Part shown: piece after piece, positions 1-7,776 of the stretch
Numbering within the stretch: position 1 is the first letter of the stretch
Layout of the letters: every line of letters begins with the position of its first letter
Source: VRUE01 sp963702175
GTDB taxonomy: Bacteria > Actinomycetota > Thermoleophilia > Solirubrobacterales > 70-9
Length of the DNA stretch: 64,000 nucleotides
Direction of reading: 5' to 3'
NCBI GenBank assembly: GCA_963702175.1
Contig: OY969721.1
Coordinates: 1,860,001-1,924,000 of the forward strand
Notes under the pieces: model-generated
Seen by the model: the letters and a program-made list of their open reading frames with translations, nothing else
Told to the model about the DNA's origin: nothing
The model's database searches: none
Made by a program: the position numbers and the translations under genes

Positions 1-519
1 CTCGAGCTCGGCGAAGGCTTCGGTCACCGCCCAGAAGGTGCGGTAACCATGCAGCGCGTTGACGTCGAACAGCAGCAGTCCGGTGGGGGCCAGGTTGGCG
101 CCCATTCCGCGCAGCGCCCGCGTTAGCTCCTCCTCGTCGAGCATGTAGTTGACCGCGTCGTCCAGCGACCAGACCAGGTCGAACTCGCCGAAGACGGGCA
201 GCTCGCGCATGTCGGCGACGCTGAGCCGCACCTCCTCACCCACCTTGGCGCTGGCCTCCTCCAGCATCGAAGCCGAGATGTCACAGCCGGTCACTTCCCA
301 GCCACGCGTCAGCATCGGCAGGAAGCTCTTGCCGGTGCCGCAGCCGACGTCGAGCAGGCGCCGCCCGCGCAGGCCGCGGCGCTCCAGAATCGGCAGCAGG
401 TCGGCGATCCAGCCCTCGTAGTCGTTGAAGGAGGTGTAGGCGTCGTAGACCGGCGCGATCGCCTCGTAGGTGAGCTCCGCCCAGCGCGCATCCCGCTCCC
501 CCGCGGTCTCCATGCCCAT
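1..519 (-). CDS. SAM-dependent methyltransferase, 3' end cut by window edge
   Basis: A reading frame from an ATG at 519 stays open to base 1, giving 173 residues of a class I (Rossmann-fold) methyltransferase. The SAM-binding glycine motif LLDVGCGTG is at about residues 55-63, followed by the acidic strand (VTGCDIS, about 77-82) and the motif around VADMRELP (101-108). Such enzymes transfer a methyl group from SAM to small molecules or proteins; the substrate cannot be read here. A second in-frame ATG at 513 is an alternative start. The C-terminal part lies outside the window. It is divergent from the sigma factor gene that starts at 587. Confidence 0.8.
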   Translation of the reverse strand, partial: MGMETAGERDARWAELTYEAIAPVYDAYTSFNDYEGWIADLLPILERRGLRGRRLLDVGCGTGKSFLPMLTRGWEVTGCDISASMLEEASAKVGEEVRLSVADMRELPVFGEFDLVWSLDDAVNYMLDEEELTRALRGMGANLAPTGLLLFDVNALHGYRTFWAVTEAFAELE

Positions 520-586
520 ATCTCGAAGACCCGTCCAATACTCAAATTAGTTTCAGCGTTCAATTTCCCCCGTTTGATTTACAGCG

Positions 587-1102
587 GTGTACGGTCGGTG
601 GATCAACCGTCCACTAATCCAAAACAGAGATTCAGACGACGGGTGGGAATGGGGAGAGGCGCACAGGATCTGCTTGCGCGAGGCGTTTTACTTCGCGAAG
701 AGCCGGAGTGAGGCCGAGGACATAGCTCAGGATGCCTTGCTTCGCGCTTGGCGCAATCGCGCAAAGCTGCGGGATAACGGCCGCCGCAAGGAGTGGCTGA
801 CGTCGATCGTTCGCAGGGAGGCGTTTCGCGAGCACGAACGGGTGCGTCCCGAGCCCGTGGAGAGGGTCGAGTTCCACCTCGAGGCCGCCGACGATGAGCG
901 GGTGGTGGATACGGTCGAGCGAGCCGACATCCGGGCTGCGATCGACCGTCTCAGCGAGCGCGAGCAGCAGCTGCTGCGGTTGCGCTACGACGAGGACCTG
1001 ACCGAATCGGCGATCTCGCGCCGTCTCAGCATTCCCGAGGGCACGGTGAAGGTTCGCCTCCACCGCGCGCGCCACAAGCTGCGGCGCGCGATCGACGCTT
1101 AA
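587..1102 (+). CDS. ECF-type RNA polymerase sigma factor
   Basis: 171 residues with the two-domain layout of extracytoplasmic-function sigma factors. Region 2 is at about residues 30-60, with SEAEDIAQDALLRAW for core binding and -10 recognition. Region 4 is at 115-168, ending in a helix-turn-helix (SAISRRLSIPEGTVKVRLHRAR) that reads the -35 element. The start used is GTG at 587; no strong ribosome site is seen, so a later start is possible. No anti-sigma gene is adjacent: the next gene is a TetR regulator on the other strand, so the usual partner is missing or elsewhere. The regulon is unknown. Confidence 0.85.
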   Translation: MYGRWINRPLIQNRDSDDGWEWGEAHRICLREAFYFAKSRSEAEDIAQDALLRAWRNRAKLRDNGRRKEWLTSIVRREAFREHERVRPEPVERVEFHLEAADDERVVDTVERADIRAAIDRLSEREQQLLRLRYDEDLTESAISRRLSIPEGTVKVRLHRARHKLRRAIDA

Positions 1103-1111
1103 CCCGTTGAG

Positions 1112-1720
1112 TCACCCAGCTGCAGTCGCCCGGCGCATCTCGTCGGCGGCCGCGCGTGGGCCGATGTAGGGGACGAGCATCGCGAAGAGCAGGTCGGGCA
1201 GCATCGCCGGCAGCCGCTCGGTTCGTCCGGCAAGGACCTCGTCGAAGATCAGGCCCGAGACCGCGCCGGCCGACATCAGGCCGATGTTGTCCGGAAGCTC
1301 GCGACCGCCGGCCAGCTCACGCCCGGCCTCGAGGAACTCGGTGAAGCGGGCGACCGCGTTCCAGTGCAACTGGCGGGCGTCGGCGCCGGCCGCCGCGACC
1401 TCGACCACCGCGGTGCGGGCCAGCTTCGGCTCGACCGCGAAGAGTTCGACGATCGTCTCCAGGCCAGTGCGCATCCGGTCCAGCCACGACCGCTCGCCGT
1501 CGCAGTTGGCGACGACCTCCCCGAAGACGCGCTCGACCAGCTTCTCGTAAGCGGCGAGGAAGCACTCGTGCTTGTCCTCGAAGTGCTTGTAGAAGGTGGT
1601 GCGGGAGGTGCCCGCCTCCTCGATCACATCGGCGACGGAGGTGGCCTTGTATCCCTTCGAGCCGACGACGCGGATCATCGCCGCCAGGATCAGGTCGCGC
1701 CGCGATTCGGTAGCTGCCAT
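1112..1720 (-). CDS. TetR family transcriptional regulator (first of three)
   Basis: About 202 residues. The N-terminal TetR helix-turn-helix contains YKATSVADVIEEAGTSRTTF and the usual YKHFEDK continuation; the C-terminal ligand domain ends in a LVPYIGPRAAADE segment also found in the next regulator. The start chosen is the ATG at 1720 (MAATESRRD), because the upstream 14 residues are unlike the family. It is the last gene of a three-regulator run on the minus strand (3186 to 1112). No efflux pump or enzyme that would be its usual target is adjacent, so its ligand and target are unknown. Confidence 0.85.
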   Translation of the reverse strand: MAATESRRDLILAAMIRVVGSKGYKATSVADVIEEAGTSRTTFYKHFEDKHECFLAAYEKLVERVFGEVVANCDGERSWLDRMRTGLETIVELFAVEPKLARTAVVEVAAAGADARQLHWNAVARFTEFLEAGRELAGGRELPDNIGLMSAGAVSGLIFDEVLAGRTERLPAMLPDLLFAMLVPYIGPRAAADEMRRATAAG

Positions 1721-1785
1721 CGGCCATCCCAGAAGGTAGGAACTACTCGGTATCTGGATCATAGCGGCAACGTGTACGAAGGTGT

Positions 1786-2457
1786 TTATTTAACCCTTTC
1801 GCCCACCTCCCTGGCTGCCGCCTCTGGGCCGATATATGGGACTAGCGTGGCAAAAAGCAGGTCGGAAAGCAACTCGGGCAGATACTCCGCACGTCCCGCC
1901 ACCAGCTCGTCGGAGATCAGGCCGGTGACCGCGCCGATCGCCATCCGCGAGGTATTTGCCGGCAGGTTGCGCCCGGCCGGGGCGAAGTCCCTACCCTCGT
2001 CGAAAAGGGGTGTCAGCCGTTGCACCGCAGCCCGGTAGCGGCGCTGGGCGGCGGGGCCGGCGGAGCCAATATCTACCAATGCCAGGCGGGCGAGGTCGGG
2101 CTCCTCAGCGAGCGCCGCCAGCAGCTCCGTCAGGCCCGCCCGCGCCCGTTCCGGCCAGCGCTTCTGCGACTCGTAAGCGGCGCCGACTCGCCGCACCAGG
2201 GCGTCGACGGCGTTGTCGTAGGCGGCGAGGAAGCAGGCGCTCTTGTCCTCGAAGTGCTCGTAGAAGGTGGTGCGGGAGACGCCCGCCGCGCGGGTCAGGT
2301 CGGCGACCGTCGTCGCCGCATAACCCTTCTCGACGACAACGCGGATTGCCGCCTCCAGTAGGCGCTCGCGCTGCGAGCGGGCGACGACCTCGGGCGGCAG
2401 CCGGTGCCGTCCCCGTGGCGGCCGCCACGGCTCGCGGCGGCTTTTGGCGTTCGGCAT
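1786..2457 (-). CDS. TetR family transcriptional regulator (second of three)
   Basis: 223 residues. After a basic N-terminal extension, the DNA-binding domain (GYAATTVADLTRAAGVSRTT, then FYEHFEDK) is at about residues 45-75. The ligand domain closes with LVPYIGPEAAAREVG, clearly related to the tail of the regulator downstream. It starts 6 bases after the stop of the third regulator, so the two are almost certainly co-transcribed. Sequence likeness among the three points to local duplication. Target genes are not evident from the neighbourhood. Confidence 0.85.
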   Translation of the reverse strand: MPNAKSRREPWRPPRGRHRLPPEVVARSQRERLLEAAIRVVVEKGYAATTVADLTRAAGVSRTTFYEHFEDKSACFLAAYDNAVDALVRRVGAAYESQKRWPERARAGLTELLAALAEEPDLARLALVDIGSAGPAAQRRYRAAVQRLTPLFDEGRDFAPAGRNLPANTSRMAIGAVTGLISDELVAGRAEYLPELLSDLLFATLVPYIGPEAAAREVGERVK

Positions 2458-2463
2458 CCGCTC

Positions 2464-3186
2464 TCAGCCTCGGCCAGCGGGGATCAGCTTCTCCGCTTCG
2501 CGCGACTGGCGCAGCGCCTCGTCCTGGCCGAGGTAGGGCACGGTGGTGATGTAGACGATGTCGGGGAGCAGCTCGCGCAGCCGCTCGGCGTTGCCGGCGA
2601 GGATCTGGCCGACGATCAGCGACTCGGCGGCGGCGAGCGCCGCCCGCCCGGCGCTCGAGGGGATCGCCTGCTCCTCGACCGGATCGTTGCGGCCACGGTC
2701 GAGCAGCGACTGCAGGACCCGCTTGCCCGAGGCGTAGAGCTCCAGGCCCCGCTCGCTTGCCGAGGGCGCCTCGACCAGCGCCATCCGGGCGAAGGCGGGG
2801 CGGCTCGCCAGCAGGTCGAGGAATGCGGCGGCAGCATCGCGAACCGTCGTCGCCCAGGGCTTGTCGGGCGAGTAGACCTCGACGATGCGCCCCATCGCGT
2901 CCGCGAGCGAGAGCTCCATCGCGGCGTGGAAGCAGTCTTCCTTGTCCTTGAACAGCTCGTAGAAGGTCGCGCGGGAGACCCCAGCCGGCTCGCAGATGTC
3001 GGCGATCGTCGTCGCCCCATAGCCCTTCTCGGCACAGGTCTCCGCCATCGAGACGAGGATCCGCTCGCGCTGCGAGTGCGCGATCAGCGGCTCGGCCAGG
3101 TCCTCGCGGCCGGCGGGAAGGTGCTCCCGCTCGATCACGCCGCCGATGTCGCTCGAACTGGCGCCTTGGGGGGAGGTGGAAGGCAT
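2464..3186 (-). CDS. TetR family transcriptional regulator (third of three)
   Basis: 240 residues from the ATG at 3186, chosen because a ribosome site (GAGGAG) sits 7 bases upstream and the longer frame has no TetR likeness. The helix-turn-helix (GYGATTIADICEPAGVSRAT, then FYELFKDK) is at about residues 60-90. The C-terminal end, TVPYLGQDEALRQ, is a diverged version of the tail of its two neighbours. It is the promoter-proximal gene of the run, and a TACAAT -10 element and a quasi-palindrome lie just upstream, consistent with autoregulation. Confidence 0.85.
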   Translation of the reverse strand: MPSTSPQGASSSDIGGVIEREHLPAGREDLAEPLIAHSQRERILVSMAETCAEKGYGATTIADICEPAGVSRATFYELFKDKEDCFHAAMELSLADAMGRIVEVYSPDKPWATTVRDAAAAFLDLLASRPAFARMALVEAPSASERGLELYASGKRVLQSLLDRGRNDPVEEQAIPSSAGRAALAAAESLIVGQILAGNAERLRELLPDIVYITTVPYLGQDEALRQSREAEKLIPAGRG

Positions 3187-3212
3187 TGCGGGTCTCCTCA
3201 GATGCAGACAAC

Positions 3213-3230
3213 CGTGTTTCGGTAAACGCG
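3213..3230. promoter_or_regulatory. Candidate TetR operator upstream of the regulator run
   Basis: An 18-base quasi-palindrome, CGTGTTTCGGTAAACGCG, with arms CGTGTTT and AAACGCG matching at 6 of 7 positions around a 4-base centre. It lies 26 bases before the ATG at 3186 and directly next to a minus-strand TACAAT hexamer, at the expected transcription start. Size and position fit a TetR autoregulatory operator; binding is inferred. Confidence 0.45.
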
Positions 3231-3236
3231 ATTGTA
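3231..3236 (-). promoter_or_regulatory. -10 element for the TetR run
   Basis: The minus strand reads TACAAT here, one base from the TATAAT consensus, about 45 bases upstream of the ATG at 3186. The -35 region at 17-base spacing is poor (TCCACG). Confidence 0.4.
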
Positions 3237-3454
3237 CACCCCGTATGGCTGCCCGTGGACGATTCGGTACCAAATTAATATTTGAGCACTCCGCCGGGAA
3301 CGCAAGCGGAATCCGGCCGCGTCGAGCCGGATTCGAGACTCGTCGCTGCGGACCTCGTGGATCATCAGCGCCTGTACATCCGGGCGATGGCGCCGAGGGG
3401 AACTTCGGACCCCTGTACAAGGACGCTTTGGCCGTGCGTAGCGACCATTTGAGG

Positions 3455-4219
3455 ATGCAGAGAACGCCTCGTCAGATCGTCGCCTTCGGCGGTGGCGGCT
3501 TCTCGATGGAATCCGGGAACCCGCTGCTCGACGAGTACGTGCTCGGCCTGACGGGGAGCGAGCGGCCGCGTGTCTGCTTCCTGCCCTCGGCCAGCGGCGA
3601 CGCCGACCACTACATCGTCCGCTTCTACCGCGCCTTCCCGGCCGAGCGCTGCGAGGCGAGCCACATCTCGCTCTTCCGGCGCGAGCAGGGCCCGGCCGAC
3701 CTGCGCCACCACCTGCTCTCTCAGGACGTGATCTACGTCGGCGGCGGCAGCGTGATCAGCCTGCTCGGGGTGTGGCGCGCGCACGGGATCGACGAAATCC
3801 TGCGCGAGGCCTGGGAGGCGGGCATCATCCTCTGCGGCCTCTCTGCCGGCTCGCTCTGCTGGTTCGCCGACGCGGTGACCGGCTTCCACGGCGCGCCGCG
3901 GCGGGTTGAGGGGCTCGGCCTGCTGCCGTTCAGCAACTGCGTTCACTACGAGACCGGCGGGAGCAGGCGGCGTGCCTACCACGACTTCCTGCGCGCCGGG
4001 ATGCGGCCGGGGTACGCGGCCGAGGACGGCGCCGCGCTGCACTTCAGCGGCGCCGAGCTGAGCCGGGTCGTCGCCTCCCGCCCGGCAGCTCGCGGTTACC
4101 GGCTCGACGTCGCCGGCGAGCGGGTGATCGAGATGCAGATCGCTACCGTCTTCCTAGGCGACGGCGGCAGGCCGGTAGCGCCGGTGCCCGAGGCGCTCTC
4201 GACGGCGCTGGCGGCCTGA
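3455..4219 (+). CDS. Peptidase E-like (S51 family) protein, copy 1
   Basis: 254 residues of the class I glutamine-amidotransferase-like fold used by peptidase E (aspartyl dipeptidase, family S51). The nucleophile elbow is GLSAGS with Ser130; the preceding strand and loop (DVIYVGGGSVISLL, about 91-104) are typical of the family. A downstream HYETGG segment probably carries a catalytic His. The ATG at 3455 has a GAGG directly against it; an in-frame GTG at 3434 with an AAGGA about 9 bases upstream is a plausible alternative. The next gene encodes a paralogue 5 bases downstream. The substrate, presumably small Asp-containing peptides, is inferred from the family. Confidence 0.8.
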   Translation: MQRTPRQIVAFGGGGFSMESGNPLLDEYVLGLTGSERPRVCFLPSASGDADHYIVRFYRAFPAERCEASHISLFRREQGPADLRHHLLSQDVIYVGGGSVISLLGVWRAHGIDEILREAWEAGIILCGLSAGSLCWFADAVTGFHGAPRRVEGLGLLPFSNCVHYETGGSRRRAYHDFLRAGMRPGYAAEDGAALHFSGAELSRVVASRPAARGYRLDVAGERVIEMQIATVFLGDGGRPVAPVPEALSTALAA

Positions 4220-4224
4220 GCCCG

Positions 4225-5019
4225 ATGACGGTGCGCCGCATCCTCACCTTCGGCGGCCACGACTTCACCTCGCGCCCGCCTGACCGCGCGGTCAGCGAGC
4301 TGCTGCTGCGGTTGGCGACCGAGCGGGCCGGGGGCCGGCCGCGAATCTGCATCGTGCCGACCGCAAGCGGCGACACCTCGGATCAGATCGGCCGCTTCTA
4401 CGCGACCTTCGGCGAGCGGCCCTGCGAGCCCTCCGACGTCTCCCTCTTTCGGCTCGGCCGGCGGCCGATGACGCTGCGCGACCACCTGCTCGCCCAGGAC
4501 CTGATCTACGTCGGCGGCGGCAGCCTGCTCAACCTGCTCGCCGTCTGGGAGGCCCACGAGCTCGGTGGCATCCTCAGCCTGGCCTGGCGCCAGGGGATCG
4601 TCCTCGCCGGCCAGAGCGCCGGCGCGATGTGCTGGTTCGAGGCGGGGATCACCAAATCGTCGGGCCGGCCGGCAGCGGGCGCCGGCCTCGGCCTGCTCGA
4701 GGGCAGCCTCTGCGTCCACTACAACGACGAGCCCGAGCGGCGCGCCGCCTATCTCGACGCGGTCGGCAACGGGATGCCGGACGGCTACGGCCTCGATGAC
4801 TACGCCGGCCTGCTCTGGGAGGGCAACGGCACCCCCTCGGCCCTGACCGTCCGCCGCGGCGCCCGCGCCTACCGAGTCCAGTCCACGGAGGCTGGCGTCT
4901 CCGAGTCGCCGCTTCCCGCCCGCTTCCTGCCAGCACCTGCGCCTAGCGCGCTACGCGAGGACATCGCCGAGTATCGACGGATCAAGGGTATGCGGACCCG
5001 GGCGGGCTGGCTCGGCTAG
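4225..5019 (+). CDS. Peptidase E-like (S51 family) protein, copy 2
   Basis: 264 residues, the same fold and order as the upstream protein: RPRICIVPTASGD, then SLFRLG, then DLIYVGGGSLLNLLAVWEAH, then the nucleophile motif GQSAGAMCWF with Ser131. HYNDEPERRAAY matches HYETGGSRRRAY of copy 1. The pair therefore arose by tandem duplication and is co-transcribed. The C-terminal tail of about 35 residues is not shared. The two differ at the nucleophile elbow (GLSAGS versus GQSAGA), so specificity may differ. Family repeat copy A follows the stop codon closely. Confidence 0.8.
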   Translation: MTVRRILTFGGHDFTSRPPDRAVSELLLRLATERAGGRPRICIVPTASGDTSDQIGRFYATFGERPCEPSDVSLFRLGRRPMTLRDHLLAQDLIYVGGGSLLNLLAVWEAHELGGILSLAWRQGIVLAGQSAGAMCWFEAGITKSSGRPAAGAGLGLLEGSLCVHYNDEPERRAAYLDAVGNGMPDGYGLDDYAGLLWEGNGTPSALTVRRGARAYRVQSTEAGVSESPLPARFLPAPAPSALREDIAEYRRIKGMRTRAGWLG

Positions 5020-5039
5020 GGGACGAGTCTGCGTGTTCG

Positions 5040-5130
5040 AGGGGCGGGGATATCCCTCGAACGGGCGGATACTCAAAGTGCCGCGCTAATTAGCGCGGCA
5101 CTTGTCCGGGCGAGGGATATCCCCGCCCCT
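5040..5130 (+). repeat. Family 1 palindromic element, copy A
   Basis: 91 bases between two convergent genes. The outer arms 5040-5059 and 5111-5130 are a perfect 20-base inverted repeat. Inside is the family core: AACGGGCGGATACTCAAA (5060-5077), a perfect 24-base central palindrome starting GTGCCGCGC (5078-5101) with CTAATTAG-like centre TAATTA, and TTGTCCGGG (5102-5110). The left and right core segments are unequal in length and only CGGA/TCCG can pair, leaving a conserved asymmetric loop. There is no T-run, so it is not a standard terminator. Confidence 0.85.
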
Positions 5131-5138
5131 CAGCACCC

Positions 5139-5669
5139 TCACCCTCCCCCTGCCGGAGGCGGCGCAGTCGGATCGCCGTCACCCTCGCCCGGATTCTCGC
5201 GAGCGATGTAGTCCTCGGCGAGCAGCAGGTTGTCCTTGGAGCGCTCGACCACGTTGAGCAGGTCGTTCATCAGCGCGACCTCCTCGACCTGCTCCTTGAC
5301 GAACCACTGCATGAACTGCTCGGCGCGGTAGTCCTTGACCTCGCGGGCGAGCTCGAAGAGGGCGTAGATCTCTTCGCCGACGCGCTTCTCCTGCTCCAGC
5401 GCCATCTTCACCGGTGCCACCCCGTCTCCATACTGGGTCTCCTGCGACTTGATGTCGGGGATGTGCACCTCCTCGTCGACGTCGAGCAGGTACTGGATCA
5501 TCATCATCGCGTGCTCGCGCTCCTCCAGCGCCTGGCGGTAGAAGAAGTTGGCGAGGCGGGGCAGGGTCTCGGCGTCGTAGTAGACGGCGGCGCCGACGTA
5601 CTGCTGCGAGGCGGCGAACTCGTTGGCGATCTGCTCGTTGAGCGCGGCGGCGAAGCTTTTCTCGGCCAT
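5139..5669 (-). CDS. Non-heme ferritin
   Basis: 176 residues, a four-helix bundle iron-storage protein that oxidises ferrous iron and stores the ferric mineral in a 24-subunit cage. Ferroxidase ligands are visible: Glu17 (NEQIANEF), Glu50 and His53 (EEREH), a glutamate in EQEKRVGEE, and the EQVEE segment on the fourth helix. A strong ribosome site (AAGGAG) precedes the ATG at 5669. The tail after ARENPGEG is a proline/glycine-rich extension. It stands alone, with family 1 elements on both sides (copies A and B). No iron-responsive operator was recognised upstream. Confidence 0.92.
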   Translation of the reverse strand: MAEKSFAAALNEQIANEFAASQQYVGAAVYYDAETLPRLANFFYRQALEEREHAMMMIQYLLDVDEEVHIPDIKSQETQYGDGVAPVKMALEQEKRVGEEIYALFELAREVKDYRAEQFMQWFVKEQVEEVALMNDLLNVVERSKDNLLLAEDYIARENPGEGDGDPTAPPPAGGG

Positions 5670-5746
5670 CTCTTCTCCTTGCTCGCAGGGACGGTCAGAG
5701 GAACGTAGCCGAAACGCCGGATTCGGTTGGCCGAAGAGGGAGAGGG

Positions 5747-5834
5747 GGGATCGGGTGTCCCTCGCCCGGACAAGTGCCGGGCTAATTTAGCCCGGCACTT
5801 TGAGTATCCGCCCGTTCGAGGGACACCCGATCCC
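5747..5834 (-). repeat. Family 1 palindromic element, copy B
   Basis: An inverse-orientation copy between the ferritin start and the enolase-family gene. Outer arms 5747-5764 and 5817-5834 (GGGATCGGGTGTCCCTCG and its exact complement) pair over 18 bases and share no sequence with the arms of copy A beyond the CCCTCG end. The core matches the family; the central palindrome is GTGCCGGGC-based with one extra T in its centre. Arms could pair further outward with a 3-base slip on one side. Confidence 0.85.
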
Positions 5835-5866
5835 TCTCACGTCATGTCCCAGCCGACCCCGTCGCC

Positions 5867-6928
5867 TCAGCTGGTCCAGCGGAAGCCTGTAGGGGAGAGT
5901 TGCGGTTCTAGCGGGCTGGTGGGGAGACCGGGTGGGGGATCGGATTCGTTATAGCCGCGGGGAGCCGTGTCGTTGGGCGTGTCGGGGTGGAAGAGCGAGG
6001 CGAGCACCTGGATCTGGCCGCGGCCGACGCCGAGCTCCCACTGGCCGCCGCCGTAGGCGCCGATGCTGCGGCCGGCGCAGTAGTCGTAGGTCTCGCAGAG
6101 GTCGCGCAGGCCGCCGATCCGCGAGGGCTTGACGTTGACCATCTTCGGCTCCCAGGGCAACGCCTCGATGTCGGCGATCGAGTGGATCGGCGCGTCCCAG
6201 GTGAGGCGGTCGCGGACCGGCTCGAGGATCGGCCGCGTCTCCTCGTTGACGTCGGGGTCCTCGAAGTAGGCGTCGGGGAAGGCCTCGATCAGCTTTGCGT
6301 ACAGCTCCGGGTCGGTTTCGACGTCGACGACCGTGCCTTTGTAGAAGCCCTTGAAGTCAAGCGAGTCGACGGCGCCGGTCTCGACCAGCTCGGCGACCAG
6401 CTCGTCGGTCCAGTCGTTGGTCGGGTCGAGCTTGAAGCGGAGGGTCGGGTAGGAGTCGAGCTTGCGCTTCAGGGTCTCGATCGCCGAGGGCTCGTCGCCC
6501 CCGGGGGAGAGGCGCATCGAGCAGACGAACTCGACCGGCCGCGGCTCGCGGCCGAGTGCGGCGGCGATGCCGGTGCCCGCTTGGCGCAGCGCCAGGTCGA
6601 GCGCCGCCGACTCGAAGGCCCAGCGGCGGTAGCGGCGCGAGACGTCGCGCTGCGGCTCGGCGGGGAAGGTGTCGAGCTCCCCGACCATGTCGCAGAACTC
6701 GCCCAGGGTGGCGAAGCCGGTGAGGTCGAGGGAGGCGCCGGCGTCCTGCAGGGCGATGTGGTCGAGCGCGTCGTAGGTGACGTCCTCGCCCAGTCCGTCC
6801 TCGCCGCCGCCCCGGAGGTGGATCACGGTGGTGAGGCGTTCGAAGCCCGGGATCTGCAGCTCCAGGCCCTCGAGCTCGTAGCCCTCGATCTCCAGCGGCA
6901 GGTCGGCGAGCGCGTCGAAGGTGGCCAC
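5867..6928 (-). CDS. Enolase-superfamily enzyme (muconate cycloisomerase/o-succinylbenzoate synthase-like)
   Basis: 353 residues. The barrel-domain residues expected of the muconate-lactonizing/OSBS branch are in order: Lys166 (RFKLDP), metal ligands Asp191 (LDFKG), Glu223 (YFEDPD) and Asp245 (TWDAP), and Lys267 (NVKPSRIGG). These enzymes abstract the proton alpha to a carboxylate with Mg2+; the exact substrate cannot be told from sequence alone. No menaquinone genes are nearby, so an OSBS role is not supported by context. It follows copy B of the repeat and may be transcribed alone. Confidence 0.75.
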   Translation of the reverse strand: MATFDALADLPLEIEGYELEGLELQIPGFERLTTVIHLRGGGEDGLGEDVTYDALDHIALQDAGASLDLTGFATLGEFCDMVGELDTFPAEPQRDVSRRYRRWAFESAALDLALRQAGTGIAAALGREPRPVEFVCSMRLSPGGDEPSAIETLKRKLDSYPTLRFKLDPTNDWTDELVAELVETGAVDSLDFKGFYKGTVVDVETDPELYAKLIEAFPDAYFEDPDVNEETRPILEPVRDRLTWDAPIHSIADIEALPWEPKMVNVKPSRIGGLRDLCETYDYCAGRSIGAYGGGQWELGVGRGQIQVLASLFHPDTPNDTAPRGYNESDPPPGLPTSPLEPQLSPTGFRWTS

Positions 6929-6955
6929 GCGTCGATCCTACGAGACGCATCCGGG

Positions 6956-7654
6956 CTATGCGGCTTGTTCAGATTCCTCGTCCGCCTCAGCAACCTCCAG
7001 GAGACCCTTCAGCTCCTCCCAGCCGAGAAAGAACTTCGGATTCGCCGTGTCCTTGCCGCCAAGCCAGACTTTCTCCTCGGTAAGGCGGCGCTTGCACTCC
7101 TCCGGCCCGCGGCCCTCGTCGTCGCGCCATTCGTCATCGACGAACCCGCCCGACTTGAGCACGCGATGGGGATTGGCGAAGGCGGGGTTCTTTTTGGCGA
7201 CCTGGCCGACCGTGATCGCCATTCGCCAGTTGCCGTAGACGGCGATTGAGAATTCGCCGTAGGTTGTCCAGCGCCCTTTGGGAATCAAGCGGCTCATACG
7301 CAAAACGCGGTTACGCCGGTGCTTAACGGTCAGCCGCCAGCGGCGGGGCCTGGAGCCCTCGACGACTTCGACCATGCTGGCCTTCTCCAAGCCAGCAACA
7401 GCCGTATAGGTGTTTGCCTCGTCGTAGTCCAGCTCGGTGGCAATCTCCCCTGCGGTCATGCCCTTGATAGTCGCTAGGCCAGGCAGAGCCGCGATCCGTC
7501 GTTGCACGGGCCCGCGCAGGGCCGGCACCTCGACGATGTCCTCGCCAAGGGCAGCGGCAAGGCTTTGGGCGTAGTCCCCATGGGCGCGCTCCAGTGAGCG
7601 ATGGAACTTGATTGCGGCCAGGTTGTGGGAGTGATCGAGAGAGTCAGTAGACAT
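6956..7654 (-). CDS. HTH plus alkyltransferase-like (MGMT-fold, no reactive Cys) protein
   Basis: 232 residues. Residues about 45-112 look like a winged helix (MTAGEIATELDYDEANTYTA, then a basic wing RPRRWRLTVKHRR). Residues 118-230 resemble the DNA-binding domain of O6-alkylguanine-DNA alkyltransferases: IPKGRWTTYGEFS, then a helix with QVAKKNP, then NPHRVLKSGG where methyltransferases have PCHRV. The acceptor cysteine is replaced (Pro162), as in alkyltransferase-like proteins that bind but cannot repair alkylated bases. The ribosome site AAAGGAG is 7 bases upstream of the ATG. The flanking DNA is AT-richer than its neighbours, suggesting transfer. Role in damage recognition is inferred. Confidence 0.6.
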   Translation of the reverse strand: MSTDSLDHSHNLAAIKFHRSLERAHGDYAQSLAAALGEDIVEVPALRGPVQRRIAALPGLATIKGMTAGEIATELDYDEANTYTAVAGLEKASMVEVVEGSRPRRWRLTVKHRRNRVLRMSRLIPKGRWTTYGEFSIAVYGNWRMAITVGQVAKKNPAFANPHRVLKSGGFVDDEWRDDEGRGPEECKRRLTEEKVWLGGKDTANPKFFLGWEELKGLLEVAEADEESEQAA

Positions 7655-7707
7655 TGTGGTCTCCTTTCATTAAATTAACAAAAACCAACAATAGCGCCAA
7701 GAAGCAA

Positions 7708-7737
7708 ATTGTCAAGTGATCCACAATGGACGACAAT
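7708..7737. promoter_or_regulatory. Divergent intergenic region with ATTGT half-sites
   Basis: The AT-rich gap between the two divergent genes at 7654 and 7777 carries ATTGTC (7708-7713) and its complement GACAAT (7732-7737), with a third ACAAT between them. The spacing suits a dimeric regulator, possibly the HTH protein encoded beside it. This is inference from symmetry only. Confidence 0.3.
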
Positions 7738-7776
7738 CAAATGAGGGAGTAACCGGCCTGCGAGACTCGATCTGGG

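Noticed and set aside
5040..5130. Family 1 element as an ordinary rho-independent terminator
   Set aside because: No T-run follows the stems, and copies also occur between divergent genes and inside a gene, where a terminator would make no sense.
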